In this document: positions 33,115 to 43,301 of the stretch, piece by piece | How positions within the stretch are numbered: position 1 is the stretch's first letter | Layout: each line of letters starts with the position of its first letter | NCBI RefSeq assembly: GCF_026151205.1 | Contig: NC_087079.1 | Location: 5,351,230-5,415,229 of the forward strand | DNA: 64,000 nt | Origin: Bolinopsis microptera | Taxonomy: Eukaryota; Ctenophora; Tentaculata; Lobata; Bolinopsidae | Direction of reading: 5' to 3' | The notes under the pieces: generated by a model | What the model saw: the letters and a program-made list of their open reading frames with translations, nothing else | Told to the model about the DNA's origin: nothing | Database searches by the model: none | Position numbers and translations under genes: made by a program

Positions 33115-34214
33115 CATGGGTATCTGCTCGACGGGAAGCCTCTATTTTTGTGATGCGGATGCGGTAATGGTGGCATGTGGGGTAGTAGTGGCATGTGCGG
33201 TAGAGGCGGCATCCCCGCCATTGGTGGTTGTACTGGCGGCGGCGGCAACATCCCTGAAATAAAGGTGGTATTAACATGTGCTCAATTTCTCAAGATTTAT
33301 CTTTATCATTTATAAAATGTAAATTCTAGTATTTCGACAAATTAGAATTATGACAATTTCGTTCTCCACAATTGATAGGATTGTAAAATATTCAAATAAT
33401 GAACAAGCTAGGATTCTGCAACCCAACTCACCTAAACCTGGAGAATGAGGAGGATAAGGAGGGTAAGGATTACACATGGGGCTCCTTATAGCAGGAGACT
33501 TGTGAGGGTGTATAGGAGAGGAGTACTGAGAGGAGCCAGGGTACTGAGCACCAGGGTGGGTGGGAGAGAGGAAGGAGAGGGGAGGATGGAAGGAGGAGTA
33601 GGGGACTGAGGGGGCTACTACCGCGGGGGAGGTGCCCGGACTGCAGGGAGCGTAACTCTGTGGGGTGTTATTGTTAGTGGGGGACTGAGGGGCTACTACC
33701 GCGGGGGAGGTGCCCGGACTGCAGGGAGCGTAACTCTGTGGGGTGTTATTGTTAGTGGGGGACTGAGGGGGCTACTACCGCGGGGGAGGTGCCCGGACTG
33801 CAGGGAGCGTAACTCTGTGGGGTGTTATTGTTAGTGGGGGCTACTACCGCGGGGGAGGTGCCCGGACTGCAGGGAGCGTAACTCTGTGGGGTGTTATTGT
33901 TAGTGGGGGTGTTAATTTGTTATGAATAATGGAGGTTTGGTAATAGTTTCTGGTCCTTGTTAGATTGTTGAATTTTCATAGTTCGACTAATGACTACTTT
34001 TGATTAATACATGACAGCCATTTGTACTTATGCAAATCAATGTATGGTACTTGTTGTTAGCTTTACAATTACAGCGGTAATGTTTACACAAATTGGATCC
34101 CACCCCAGGTAACAGCTTAGCATCGATTACGAAGTCTCCTGGACCAGGCAGTGTCTCAAAGCGGGACACTATTACACAGGGAGCTGGATACAGATTTCTA
34201 TCGAAGTCTATCAT
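33115..34214 (-). CDS. Proline/tyrosine/histidine-rich protein, C-terminal exons
   Basis: Minus-strand exons: last exon 33253-33115 (TGA at 33117-33115), reading MLPPPPVQPPMAGMPPLPHM and more His/Pro. It joins in phase (G plus GG) to the preceding exon, whose donor is TTTAG|GTGAGT at about 33431. That exon reads SYAPCSPGTSPAVVAPSVPY, a Ser/Pro/Tyr stretch, then RSPMCNPYPPYPPHSPGL. Its acceptor CACCCCACAG lies inside a 69-79 bp repeat present four times. A possible first exon starts at 34214 (MIDFDRNLYPAPCVIVSRFE); joining it through a weak GTGGGA donor keeps phase but is unproven. Family unknown: the composition suits a disordered cytoplasmic tail with PY-type motifs or a nuclear protein. Exons further upstream may exist. 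Confidence 0.5.
33601..33905 (-). repeat. Acceptor-containing tandem repeat (69-79 bp unit, four copies)
   Basis: Each copy, read on the minus strand, contains branch-point-like CACTAACAATAACACCCCACAG and then exon sequence beginning AGTTACGCTCCCTGCAGTCC. Distances between copies are 78, 79 and 69 bp, so translation straight through the array would shift frame. The copy nearest 33660 is the one that opens into the long coding stretch. Confidence 0.9.
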
Positions 34215-36367
34215 TGTGGAATTCTAACCTAACTCTCGCTTGAGCCAAATTCAACCGTTATAGCTGTTTCGGACGACTTGTTTAGTGACTAAGGCGGCGG
34301 ACACAAAGGACAATTAGTCTGAAATGGACAGTGATTGGATGCGGTCCAAGTTTCTTAAAGATTTCGTCCACTAATGTTATAATAACAGATGTAGGCAGCA
34401 GATCTGAGGAGAATTATCTCACAGATTGGTATGTAGTCTTCTGTTTGAACTTTGAGTGGTTTAGCAGCACTTTTGAGAATATAAGCTAAACTACCGCTTC
34501 TTACTACACTATTAATGGGTACTTTTAGGAGCTTACTCTATATTTTAATAGAAGGAAGAAAGCTATTTGAAACCTGTTCTATGCTGTTCCCAGTGTAACC
34601 AGTGTAACGGATTGTACACTTAACCTCATTGAAATAACAATAACGAATATTTGTTCATGATGTAGTGTATAATAGTAGGTTTAATCCCCCCTTGTTTGCA
34701 CTACAGCTGGCCACCTTCAATTTATCAGTTTCTCTTTGTTAGTCCTTTGTACTGGTCTACACCTCAAACCTTGTAAAACTTTATTTTTACTAAACTATTT
34801 ACATTATCAAAGTCATTCGAGACTATTTGAGTATTTGATACACTGCATACCAGCATACCAGGATTAGCGCTGAGTGTGTAGATTTAAGATTGGACACTAT
34901 GCGTGGTGCCTAAAGGCTATGTAGCTTTCATTACAGCGGCTGATGGATTGGTAATATAATAATAATAGTAGGAATTAGTATTTCACTTCCTTGATGCAGA
35001 ATGTGATGGTGGTATGTTATGACCTACACTCTAGCTAAGAGTGGCAGTGTTTTAATATTGTTTGTCATTCGTTACATCATCATGATTTTAATCTTTTTGA
35101 TTCTTTCTGTATAGGACATAACATAATAATATCTTTTATTATATGATATTAATAATATTATACTAATAATTAACGTGCATTAAATGAGGTACTTATTTGC
35201 AAAGTCACATGACTCGTTATTAAATCCTTTGCCTGATGTGAAAAGTTGTTATAAAACCTTATTCTAACCATTCCTTCATTCGAACAACTCATCTTATTTT
35301 CGATCTTGCCGACAGTTGTAACGTTTTATCATAGTGATAGACAGTTAACATAACTTATAGTGAATCAGTATTAATATAACTTATAGTTAATCGCCTAAAA
35401 GACGCTGAACAAAAAATTAAAGTAAACTTATTCAAGATCTTAACTATTTACCATAATCATGTGTTGAGCCAATCAAATACTAAGCCTGATAAATTATTAG
35501 TAATAAATTTGAATATTTATTAGTAATAAAGTTGAATATTATCTTTTGTTCTCTTGACGCTTGGCCCATCTACGTCCTGTTCTGTCATTTAGAGTGCCAC
35601 CACACGCTATGCAATGGAGTATTAAAACTAAAAGTAGGCCACGTAGATTGTTTAAAGCCCGCATAGTTTAGTGTTAAAACTATAATATTATCAAAAATAT
35701 AAGTTATAAATGCAATATTTCTAATCAGCAACGTAGTTACCAGAATGGAGCTCAGCTCATAACCTTGGTGTTGTGAATGTAATATATGTAATAATATTAT
35801 TCATAATATCATAATAACACTGTATAATTAATTGTTGATCAGTAACTTTACTAAAGTATGACTCAGCCTTTTAGGCTCGTTTCAGCGTTGTCTTAATCTC
35901 AGCTTTCTATTCTACCATTTTGTTTTGCTTTTCTCTAACTTAATAGTATTAATTATAAAGCTAAATAATTGAATCATGTTTGTTTGGGCCCGGACGGTGC
36001 CGGTGGTTCTAATGACCATTTACTAAAATACATAAATACAAAATACAATATAGTATAAATATTATAATCAGAAGTTTTATAAATCCTATCCGTCCAAGTT
36101 AAACTTGAAGGGCGCTACACGCACGACGAAAACTCCCTTTAATGTGAGCTGAAGTAGACTACTAGTAGTAGAGCTAGTAGCGCTTGAAATTGACAGAACT
36201 GAAAACGAAATCTGACAATTGTCGCGAAAACTGACAGTTTTGTGTGCTCGAAGTGTCGAGAAATACTGACAGTGCAAGACTGGGCACATAAGAGTGAGTT
36301 AAAACATCCTCCACACAACAAAAACTTGAATACACTAATAATAATCAATTATTAAAAACACACAAGC
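34215..36367. other. Intergenic, AT-rich
   Basis: No coding exon, array or RNA gene that I can support. It would contain the promoter of the minus-strand gene at 33115-34214, if 34214 is its start, and the 3' flank of the ORF1-like gene. Confidence 0.45.
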
Positions 36368-37249
36368 TCATTCTGCAGTCTTATTAGTCTTATCAGTACT
36401 CTTTATAGCACCGTTTCTGATAAAGTGTAGCTTATCAGGCTGCTCAGTTACCAGTCTTTTCATGTCACTGACGAGTTCTCTTTGCTTGGCTCTCTGTTCT
36501 GGAGATCGATCTGGGCTGATAAAAACAGTTTTAAACTTTTCCGTTGCTCGCAGGTTTCTCGATTTAGCGAGAATCTGATTAACAATTGTTGCACTTGCCG
36601 CAGTCACTTTAACTGGTCTCACAGCCTTGCCAGGTTTGAGCTTTCCGACTCTACTAGCTTCGATTCTGGGTTTCTCTCCGATTGCTGAGAACACTTCACT
36701 GACCACGGTGCTGAGCTCCTCATTGTCCTGCTCCGATAAACCAAAAATCATCAGATTTTTGTTTCGGTCTTCCTCCTGTACCACAGTTTTCACAGCTTTC
36801 TTGATCATTTCAGAACTGACAGGCTTCTGAGATTCTGGACAATTCGCCTGTAATACCGAGCTGAAGGATTGGAATTCAGCCTTGACAGACTCTCCGACTG
36901 ACGATTTAACTGACGTCTGCAACGATTCCAACTGTTCATTTTTGCAGGCTAGTAGTTCTGACTGCAACTTAATGATGGTCTCCTGTGTCTCGAACATATG
37001 ATGTTTAACTGAATTTGAGGCCATCTTGTAGTCCGTGGATACGACACCAGTGAACTCCTCCAAATATATTAATGCATCGTACAACAAGTCACACGCAGTG
37101 TCCTTGTTCATCTTCTTCACGCGCGAAGGGGATAGTTGCCCAATTGCTGTGATCTCCATCTCGTTCATAGCCTTGTTGAGAAGTTCAACTGAGTCACCCC
37201 TTAACATGTTGATCTCCTTTTCACCATACTCGCTGGGCGGGATGGTCAT
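36368..37249 (-). CDS. LINE ORF1-like coiled-coil protein (intact, 293 aa)
   Basis: Single uninterrupted frame. The start is taken at MTIPPSEYGEKEINM, ten codons inside the longest frame. N-terminal third helical, a coiled coil follows (about residues 90-140: FETQETIIKLQSELLACKNE), then a compact domain starting RNKNLMIFGLSEQDNEELST with VTAASATIVNQILAKSRNL and VFISPDRSPEQRAKQRELV. The layout resembles the ORF1 nucleic-acid-binding proteins of LINEs in invertebrates. No reverse transcriptase follows downstream (below 36368), and the Gypsy element begins 199 bases upstream. It is either an orphaned ORF1 kept open recently or a domesticated copy. Confidence 0.6.
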   Translation of the reverse strand: MTIPPSEYGEKEINMLRGDSVELLNKAMNEMEITAIGQLSPSRVKKMNKDTACDLLYDALIYLEEFTGVVSTDYKMASNSVKHHMFETQETIIKLQSELLACKNEQLESLQTSVKSSVGESVKAEFQSFSSVLQANCPESQKPVSSEMIKKAVKTVVQEEDRNKNLMIFGLSEQDNEELSTVVSEVFSAIGEKPRIEASRVGKLKPGKAVRPVKVTAASATIVNQILAKSRNLRATEKFKTVFISPDRSPEQRAKQRELVSDMKRLVTEQPDKLHFIRNGAIKSTDKTNKTAE

Positions 37250-37447
37250 GGTCGTGTAACACGGTGATACACAAACCACTGTAGCTGCACGTTACAATCA
37301 ACAGAGATAAGCACTAAGATAAGAGAGTAAGAAAAGAGCAACGTATGCATTTAGTGTAATACTGAACTGATCATAAATAGATAAAGTTTACAGTCCACTT
37401 CAGTTCAAGGGTGCCATTGGAAGATTCAAGATCATTTGGCAGGGGAC

Positions 37448-37564
37448 TGTTGTAGCGTGAGCGTAGAAATAAAACAAGTTGTTAACACGTAATCATAGAG
37501 GCTAGGGAAGAACAAATCGTTAATAACAAATTATGATAGCAATCAATGTTCAATATATATAACA
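37448..37564 (-). repeat. 3' LTR of the Gypsy element
   Basis: 117 bp, TG...CA ends on either strand, followed on the outer side by the GGGAC duplication. Unusually short for a Ty3/Gypsy LTR (commonly 200-500 bp). Confidence 0.95.
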
Positions 37565-38029
37565 ATCTCCCTTCGGCAAGTTATAGCTAGTCGGCCGATA
37601 CAACTAGCTGCGCTCGCGTTTAACACGAGGAGCTAGGCGCGCGCGCAAAATTGAGGTCAGGAGGACTGTCACTTTTTAGCGCTGACTAGCTTAACGTCGC
37701 CGCGCGTTCCATACATGTGGAACAACTTTTGTGACCAAACTGGTCTTTAACTTTAACTGTCAGAAAACAGACATAAAAAATACTTTCTCCCCACAGGTCG
37801 GGACAAAATTAGCAACATTTTGCTTCTTAAACGTTAAAAACTTGTAACTCATATTTCCATAAAATTGGATTAGCCACGTTCTCTGTCGAATTATTAAAAT
37901 ACATAAGTTAAATCAGGAAATCTGTAAAATTTAAAATAATGAGTGACTCTAAAAATGTGATAAAAACAGCGGTTTGACAAATATTACAACATACGGGTTT
38001 ACAATGATTTCAGTTCGTGATTACTCATT

Positions 38030-38410
38030 CTAACTCATGGTTTTCATTTTAGTGATAGCATCACTCTTAGCACTTCTGGTTGGTCTCAAACGCAGTTCAG
38101 GTAAGGGTGCACCACCTGTAGCTGTAGGTTTGGACAACTCAGACACCCGGACTTGCTTGTCGTTGGTTTTCAGGGGGGAAGCAACTTTCGGTTGAGGACG
38201 CTCAGTCACTTTAGACGGTGAGGTATCCCTGACTGGGGACGCTGGTTTCGCCACAGCCTCAAGTCTGTTGCCGTTCGGAACTCCTAGGTTTAGTGCATTC
38301 ATTCTCCGTCTTTCCCTTGTTTCATGCAGCTTCTGGAACTTAATGTCAGAGCGAGCTATCTCTCTGGTTAATAGCGTTTTTTGCGGACTAGTGATTGCTT
38401 TTCGTTCCAT
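38030..38410 (-). CDS. Small basic ORF after integrase
   Basis: 126 codons between the pol stop (38427) and the 3' LTR, starting MERKAITSPQKTLL. Rich in K, R, S and P, with repeated ASPVRD / ASPLKT-like words and no membrane segment, so not an envelope protein. It may be a detached C-terminal tail of pol, as the pol stop lies only 17 bases upstream in another frame, or an accessory ORF. Confidence 0.5.
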   Translation of the reverse strand: MERKAITSPQKTLLTREIARSDIKFQKLHETRERRRMNALNLGVPNGNRLEAVAKPASPVRDTSPSKVTERPQPKVASPLKTNDKQVRVSELSKPTATGGAPLPELRLRPTRSAKSDAITKMKTMS

Positions 38411-38426
38411 CCTTATAACGTGGCCC

Positions 38427-41400
38427 CTATCGTGGTTTTATTGCGTCAGCGTGTTTCTTTACAATCCTGTCTCCGTGTTGGACCACGTAATTGTTCGAAT
38501 TATCACCGAGTCTTTTGATTACTCTAGCTTGCTCCCAGTGGCTTTTGTCGTCCATTTTGGCGAAAATGAGCTGATTTTCCCGGAACTCTCGAGTTCTGGG
38601 GTATTCGTTAATTGCAACTTGCAGTTTCTCAGATTGCAATTCCTGCTCCCTCATCCGATCGGTTGGTTTGATTTGGTGTAGTTTAGATCGCAGAGTTCTG
38701 TTGAACGCTAACACAGCTGGTGTTTGACCAGTAGACGAATGGGGTGTGTTGCGGTAAGTTAGCAGAAAATCGTTCAGATTCTTGCACACGTCCTTACTGG
38801 TTACAGACATCTTTTTCAGGGCGGATTTAAACGACTGAACAAGTCGTTCGCAGATTCCGTTTGATTTGGGAGAATACGTCGGAACAGTCACGTGCTTTAT
38901 ACCACAGGATTTCAGATATCCCTCAGTTTCATCCGACACGAACTGTGGTCCGTTATCCGTTACCAGACAGATTGGGATACCTGTACGAGAGAATATGGAT
39001 CTAAAAGCACGTATTGTAGCACTAGATGTTGTATTTGTGTTCATTTGAACAACTTCAGGCCACTTGCTGTAAGAGTCTACTAATAATAGCCACATGCTGC
39101 CCAGGAATGGGCCCGCAAAGTCAGCGTGTACTCTTTGGAAAGGTGCACTGGTTTTAGCCCAGGGGTGGTCAACGACTTTAGTCATGTTCTTACCATACTT
39201 GGCGCATGTCTCACACGTCCGAGCAGTATCCTCGATTTGTGTGTCAAGACGTGGCCAGTAAACGTAAGATCTGGCCAAGGATTTCATACCTGTTACTCCA
39301 ATGTGAGTGGCGTGCAGAATATCCATTACAGTGCTTCTCAGTTTAGCGGGAATCACGACACGGGCTCCCCAAGTTAAACACCCAAGTTCATGGCTCAACT
39401 CGTCTCTTCTAGTCCAGAAAGCTTTGAGATCACCGTCACATTTCAGATTCTTCGGCCAACCATTCAGAGTGTATTCCAAAACTCTGCTCAGAATCGGGTC
39501 CTTACGAGTGTCGTTCGCCACTAACTCAGCATTGAGTAAAGTCTCGCTCATAGTCAGTGCGAACATATCACCAAACTCGTCTCTCTCCCTCACAGGGTGT
39601 GTTACCGATTTTGGCAGCCTGGATAACATATCAGCGTTAGCATGATCCTTGGTATTACGATATTGAATGTCATACTGGTAATTCATAAGGAATAAAGCCC
39701 ACCTAGTTAACCTACCGGCAGTCATCTCTGGAATTGGCTTATCGCCAAATATACGAACCAGCGCACGATGATCTGTCACCAAGGTAAACTGTCTCATATA
39801 CAAGTAAATATGTAGGCGCTTTATGGCCCACACTATGGCCAGGGCCTCTTTGTCCACTTGAGCGTAATTCCTCTCGGCCGGTGACAGGGTCCGGGAGATG
39901 AACTCAATGGGGCGCTCATCCCCATTCAGCATAATGTGAGACAACACTGCGCCAATGCCACCGATTGAAGCATCAGTGTCCAGTTTAAGAGGAAGCTTGG
40001 GATTGTAAAAGGTCAATACACGGTTAGAAGCCAGCAGATTTTTCAATATTTTAAACGCTGTCTTTTCGGTATTTGTCCACACCCACTTTACATTCTTAGC
40101 TCTCAGCCTTTCAATTGGAGCAATCACAGACGACAAGTTGGGCAAATAGCGCCTGTAATAATTCACAGCCCCCAAAAAACTAATTAGTTCGTCCACATTC
40201 CTAGGTTCTGGAGCCATCAGCATACTCTCGACCTTGCTTTTCACGGGTTTGATCCCTTCAGCAGACACCACATGACCCAGATAGACAACTTCTTTTTGCA
40301 TGAAAGAAGTTTTTTCGGTTTTACATTTAAAACCTCGCTGCTCCAACCTACTTATGACATTATTGAGGTTGATCAGATGGTCACTCTCATTTCGACCAGA
40401 AACTAATATATCGTCAATTCTGCAGCACGTCATAGGCACACCCCACAGAGTGTCATCCATACATGACTGGAATATAGCCGATGCACTGCTGATGCCATAC
40501 GGCAAGCGATTCCATTGATACAACCCTTTGTGCGTATTCAGGGTGGTCAAGACACGGTCCTCATTTCTTATCAACAGGTTATTATAAGCCTTTTTGATGT
40601 CAATCTTAGAGAACGTTTGTCCCCCCTGCACAGCATTCAGACATTCCTCCACGGTAGGTAGAGGGTATTGTCGGGTGCTGATACATTTGTTCAGGGTCGA
40701 TTTATAATCCCCACAAATGCGCACTGACTGCCCTCCATCCTTCTTCACAGGCACTATGGGTGTCCCCCATGGACTGTCTTCGACTTTGGTTAGAATCTTC
40801 GCTTCAACCATATCATTTAACTCACTTTCAACCTTGTTTCTCAAGGCATAGGGTAGACTACGGGCCTTCATCATAATAGGTTTGGAGTTGTCCTTCAGGA
40901 CCAAACTTGCCTGTACACCCTTAACTAGTCCTAAACCCGATTTAAACACCTCGCTCTGTTTTAACTGAGCGATACTACGACATTGATCAACCCGAGTACA
41001 GGTGTTTTCACATTTCCACCTGTTTTTCACGGTCGCACCATCGGTTAGCATGTCACCCTTATCGACACCACTCCCAGAGCAGCTTTCACAGCTCACTGAC
41101 ACCTGCTGGGATTTGTCTGGGGCTAAATTATGTACTAACTTTGTGCTGAGCAGCTTCTCTAGCCAATTCTGTCCACAGAACTTTACAATCCACGGTCTTC
41201 CAAACAAACTGGGGAAGTCCTCTGCTACATAGAGCTGCATTCCATGAGCTTTTTCACCGTTCAACTCTACATTAACTACAGCACAGCCGTCAACTGTTTT
41301 GATTTGTCCGTTTGCAACCCGTAATGTTTGCCTGCTGGGTGTAAGTGTTAAATTGGCCAAGCCACAAGATAATAATGTACGTTTGCTCACAACAGACACT

Positions 41401-42368
41401 GCAGACCCTGAATCGAACTCCATAGACAGAAGTTTACCGTTGATTTCTACTTCTACATACGGTTTGCTTAACTCAATCATATTGACATTCGGTAACACAT
41501 TATCAGAAACTAAACTTGAATCAGACTTATCAGTGGTAATAGTGGAATCGGGGTCACAAACAAGATAACTAAAATCAAAGGCATTAAACACCTTATCCCT
41601 CACATACATATTTGAAGATTTCGAATCAGTTAAATGAGTAAGTTTAGAGAAATCAGCACACAGATAAGAACATGTATTAGCATTACCTTTTTCAATCTCA
41701 ACTGAATTACACTCATTGTCATGATCATACTCGGGGTAAAGCTCATTGTCCAAGACATTTTCACAATTCTCATCCATACCGAACTCATAACTCTCCGAAC
41801 TCGACTCTCCTTGTTCAATGTTGTGAACAATGCTGTTTTGCTTGCAATTCTTGGAGATGTGTCCAATACGTTTGCAGATATGACACCGGACTTGACAATT
41901 TTCACCAATATGTCCACGAAGTCCGCACCGTCTACATTTAAGTCCCTTTTGCATTCCACTTTTCTGCTTTCCACCCGAACCACCTGAACTTTCCCCCTTC
42001 TTCCCATAGAGGTTTTTCATTGTTCTTTTGAATGTTGGTTTCACAAAGTTCACTGATCTCGATGACTCTCCCGGTGATAACGTGCTATTCATGAACTGAG
42101 CCTCCCTGTTTGCCTGCTCACGGCTTAACGCTTCCTTCACCGCGGTTGCCAGTGTTAAGTCATCCTTCGTTAACAACTCGGAAACAACCTTTTGATTCCT
42201 CAGCCCCGCGAGCAGCTGATCCAATATAGCCTCGTTGTAGTTGGCAAACTCACATTCATTTGCGATTGTTCTTAATCTTGACACATAGGTCGCTGTGGTT
42301 TCTTCACCCTCTTGTACACAACTTCTTAGTTTATATCTTTGAGCAAACTTTGTTGGTGCAGGGGCCAA
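38427..42368 (-). CDS. Gypsy gag-pol polyprotein (1,313 aa, open)
   Basis: Domains in order: remaining gag (to about 130), two CCHC knuckles (CRRCGLRGHIGENC and CHICKRIGHISKNC, about 140-175), aspartic protease (MEFDSGSAVSVV, about 316), reverse transcriptase (FSKIDIKKAYNNL; catalytic CRIDDILVSG), RNase H (LKLDTDASIGGIGAVLSH), and integrase with HHCC (HATHIGVTG to CETCAKYG) and DDE residues (HADFAGPF, TDNGPQFVS, SNGICERLV). Gag and pol are in one frame with no shift. The order RT-RH-IN marks Ty3/Gypsy. Overlapping plus-strand frames are shadows. Confidence 0.95.
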   Translation of the reverse strand: MAPAPTKFAQRYKLRSCVQEGEETTATYVSRLRTIANECEFANYNEAILDQLLAGLRNQKVVSELLTKDDLTLATAVKEALSREQANREAQFMNSTLSPGESSRSVNFVKPTFKRTMKNLYGKKGESSGGSGGKQKSGMQKGLKCRRCGLRGHIGENCQVRCHICKRIGHISKNCKQNSIVHNIEQGESSSESYEFGMDENCENVLDNELYPEYDHDNECNSVEIEKGNANTCSYLCADFSKLTHLTDSKSSNMYVRDKVFNAFDFSYLVCDPDSTITTDKSDSSLVSDNVLPNVNMIELSKPYVEVEINGKLLSMEFDSGSAVSVVSKRTLLSCGLANLTLTPSRQTLRVANGQIKTVDGCAVVNVELNGEKAHGMQLYVAEDFPSLFGRPWIVKFCGQNWLEKLLSTKLVHNLAPDKSQQVSVSCESCSGSGVDKGDMLTDGATVKNRWKCENTCTRVDQCRSIAQLKQSEVFKSGLGLVKGVQASLVLKDNSKPIMMKARSLPYALRNKVESELNDMVEAKILTKVEDSPWGTPIVPVKKDGGQSVRICGDYKSTLNKCISTRQYPLPTVEECLNAVQGGQTFSKIDIKKAYNNLLIRNEDRVLTTLNTHKGLYQWNRLPYGISSASAIFQSCMDDTLWGVPMTCCRIDDILVSGRNESDHLINLNNVISRLEQRGFKCKTEKTSFMQKEVVYLGHVVSAEGIKPVKSKVESMLMAPEPRNVDELISFLGAVNYYRRYLPNLSSVIAPIERLRAKNVKWVWTNTEKTAFKILKNLLASNRVLTFYNPKLPLKLDTDASIGGIGAVLSHIMLNGDERPIEFISRTLSPAERNYAQVDKEALAIVWAIKRLHIYLYMRQFTLVTDHRALVRIFGDKPIPEMTAGRLTRWALFLMNYQYDIQYRNTKDHANADMLSRLPKSVTHPVRERDEFGDMFALTMSETLLNAELVANDTRKDPILSRVLEYTLNGWPKNLKCDGDLKAFWTRRDELSHELGCLTWGARVVIPAKLRSTVMDILHATHIGVTGMKSLARSYVYWPRLDTQIEDTARTCETCAKYGKNMTKVVDHPWAKTSAPFQRVHADFAGPFLGSMWLLLVDSYSKWPEVVQMNTNTTSSATIRAFRSIFSRTGIPICLVTDNGPQFVSDETEGYLKSCGIKHVTVPTYSPKSNGICERLVQSFKSALKKMSVTSKDVCKNLNDFLLTYRNTPHSSTGQTPAVLAFNRTLRSKLHQIKPTDRMREQELQSEKLQVAINEYPRTREFRENQLIFAKMDDKSHWEQARVIKRLGDNSNNYVVQHGDRIVKKHADAIKPR

Positions 42369-42376
42369 GTGATCTA

Positions 42377-42532
42377 TTATAGATCACGGTTAGCCTCACG
42401 GTTAGAACCGTCATTAGCTAACTCTGGGACCTCTGCTGCCAGTCCTCCCGCCAATAACTCAAACTCATATCTTTCAAACCAGCTTTTTTGACAGCATGTG
42501 ACGGTTAGAGGCTCTTTTGTCCTCGTCGCCAT
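42377..42532 (-). pseudogene. Gypsy gag, N-terminal fragment
   Basis: Opens with MATRTKEPLTV and reads about 51 codons to a stop at 42377. The main polyprotein frame, offset by one base, opens just beyond it. The break coincides with a perfect 19-base palindrome (GTGATCTATTATAGATCAC, 42370-42388). The combined gag is short for the family, so an internal deletion probably accompanied the frame change. This copy probably cannot make normal gag. Confidence 0.6.
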
Positions 42533-42533
42533 T

Positions 42534-42650
42534 TGTTGTAGCGTGATCGTAGAAATAAAACAAGTTGTTAACACGTAATCATAGAGGCTAGGGAAGAACA
42601 AATCGTTAATAACAAATTATGATAGCAATCAATGTTCAATATATATAACA
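42534..42650 (-). repeat. 5' LTR of the Gypsy element
   Basis: 117 bp, matching the other LTR with one substitution. The putative gag ATG (42532-42530) starts two bases after the LTR, leaving no leader. Confidence 0.95.
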
Positions 42651-42655
42651 GGGAC

Positions 42656-43301
42656 CTCTTTATTTAACCATATATTAAGTTCTCCGAGCATTCGGCTTGT
42701 ATTGGTCGACCTTGCAGACCTTGCAGACCAAAGTCTTTAAAATAGACGGCGCATGTGTTCGGTAGATCAATATTGAGGTACAAGCTCGTCTTTGTTTCGC
42801 CTTTAACCATTCCATTCTCGATATTGATATTTTATAGAGTATAAAACGATAGGTTAGACCTTTCAGGTATCCCAAATTTTGTTTTAAATCCTGTTAACAC
42901 TAGTATTCCCTAGTATTTTAACTTTTGTCAGTTTTAATCCTGTTTCTCAGGAAATTTTGTAACATTTTGGCTCTTAACATTGAAATTATTGTTTGTTCCT
43001 AGTATAGGTGTTAAGCAAAGTTTTGCATAGATCTTATCTAGTGTCATATAATACACAATACTGAACCGATATAATCCATTACTCAGTATACTATACTAAT
43101 TACAACACTACAAATCTATTACATTTATTGAGAATTATGTATCGTGATGGAAATATTTTAAACGGGTCATATCCTGTCCAAACCCAGGATGCATAACACG
43201 AAGAATTTGTTGTAACTTTGTATGGAAAGCATTAATACAATCATTCATTAATTAAACAATAGTTTCATTTTTAGAAATCGGAGAAGCTTAAAAAAGAACG
43301 A
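42656..43301. other. Short intergenic / promoter region of the adhesion GPCR
   Basis: About 650 bases between the retrotransposon and the receptor start codon. AT-rich; no TATA box stands out. The insertion is only 646 bp upstream of the receptor ATG and antisense to it. Confidence 0.4.

Larger units (their letters stand above)
37448..42650 (-). mobile_element. Nearly complete Ty3/Gypsy LTR retrotransposon
   Basis: 5,203 bp, transcribed on the minus strand. LTRs of 117 bp at 37448-37564 and 42534-42650 begin TG and end CA, and differ at one position that I can see (GTGAGCG against GTGATCG). A 5-bp target duplication GGGAC flanks the element (37443-37447 and 42651-42655). A polypurine tract (GAAGGGAGA) precedes the 3' LTR. 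The sequence after the 5' LTR, TGGCGACGAGGAC, would be the primer site and overlaps the first gag ATG. Nearly identical LTRs and an intact pol mean a recent insertion, but gag is split (see 42377). Confidence 0.95.

Noticed and set aside
38030-38410. Envelope gene of an errantivirus-like element
   Set aside because: The ORF is short and basic, with no signal peptide or membrane segment.
38268-42007. Several plus-strand and minus-strand ORFs of 60-137 codons inside the Gypsy element
   Set aside because: Shadows of the gag-pol frame, with no domain content.
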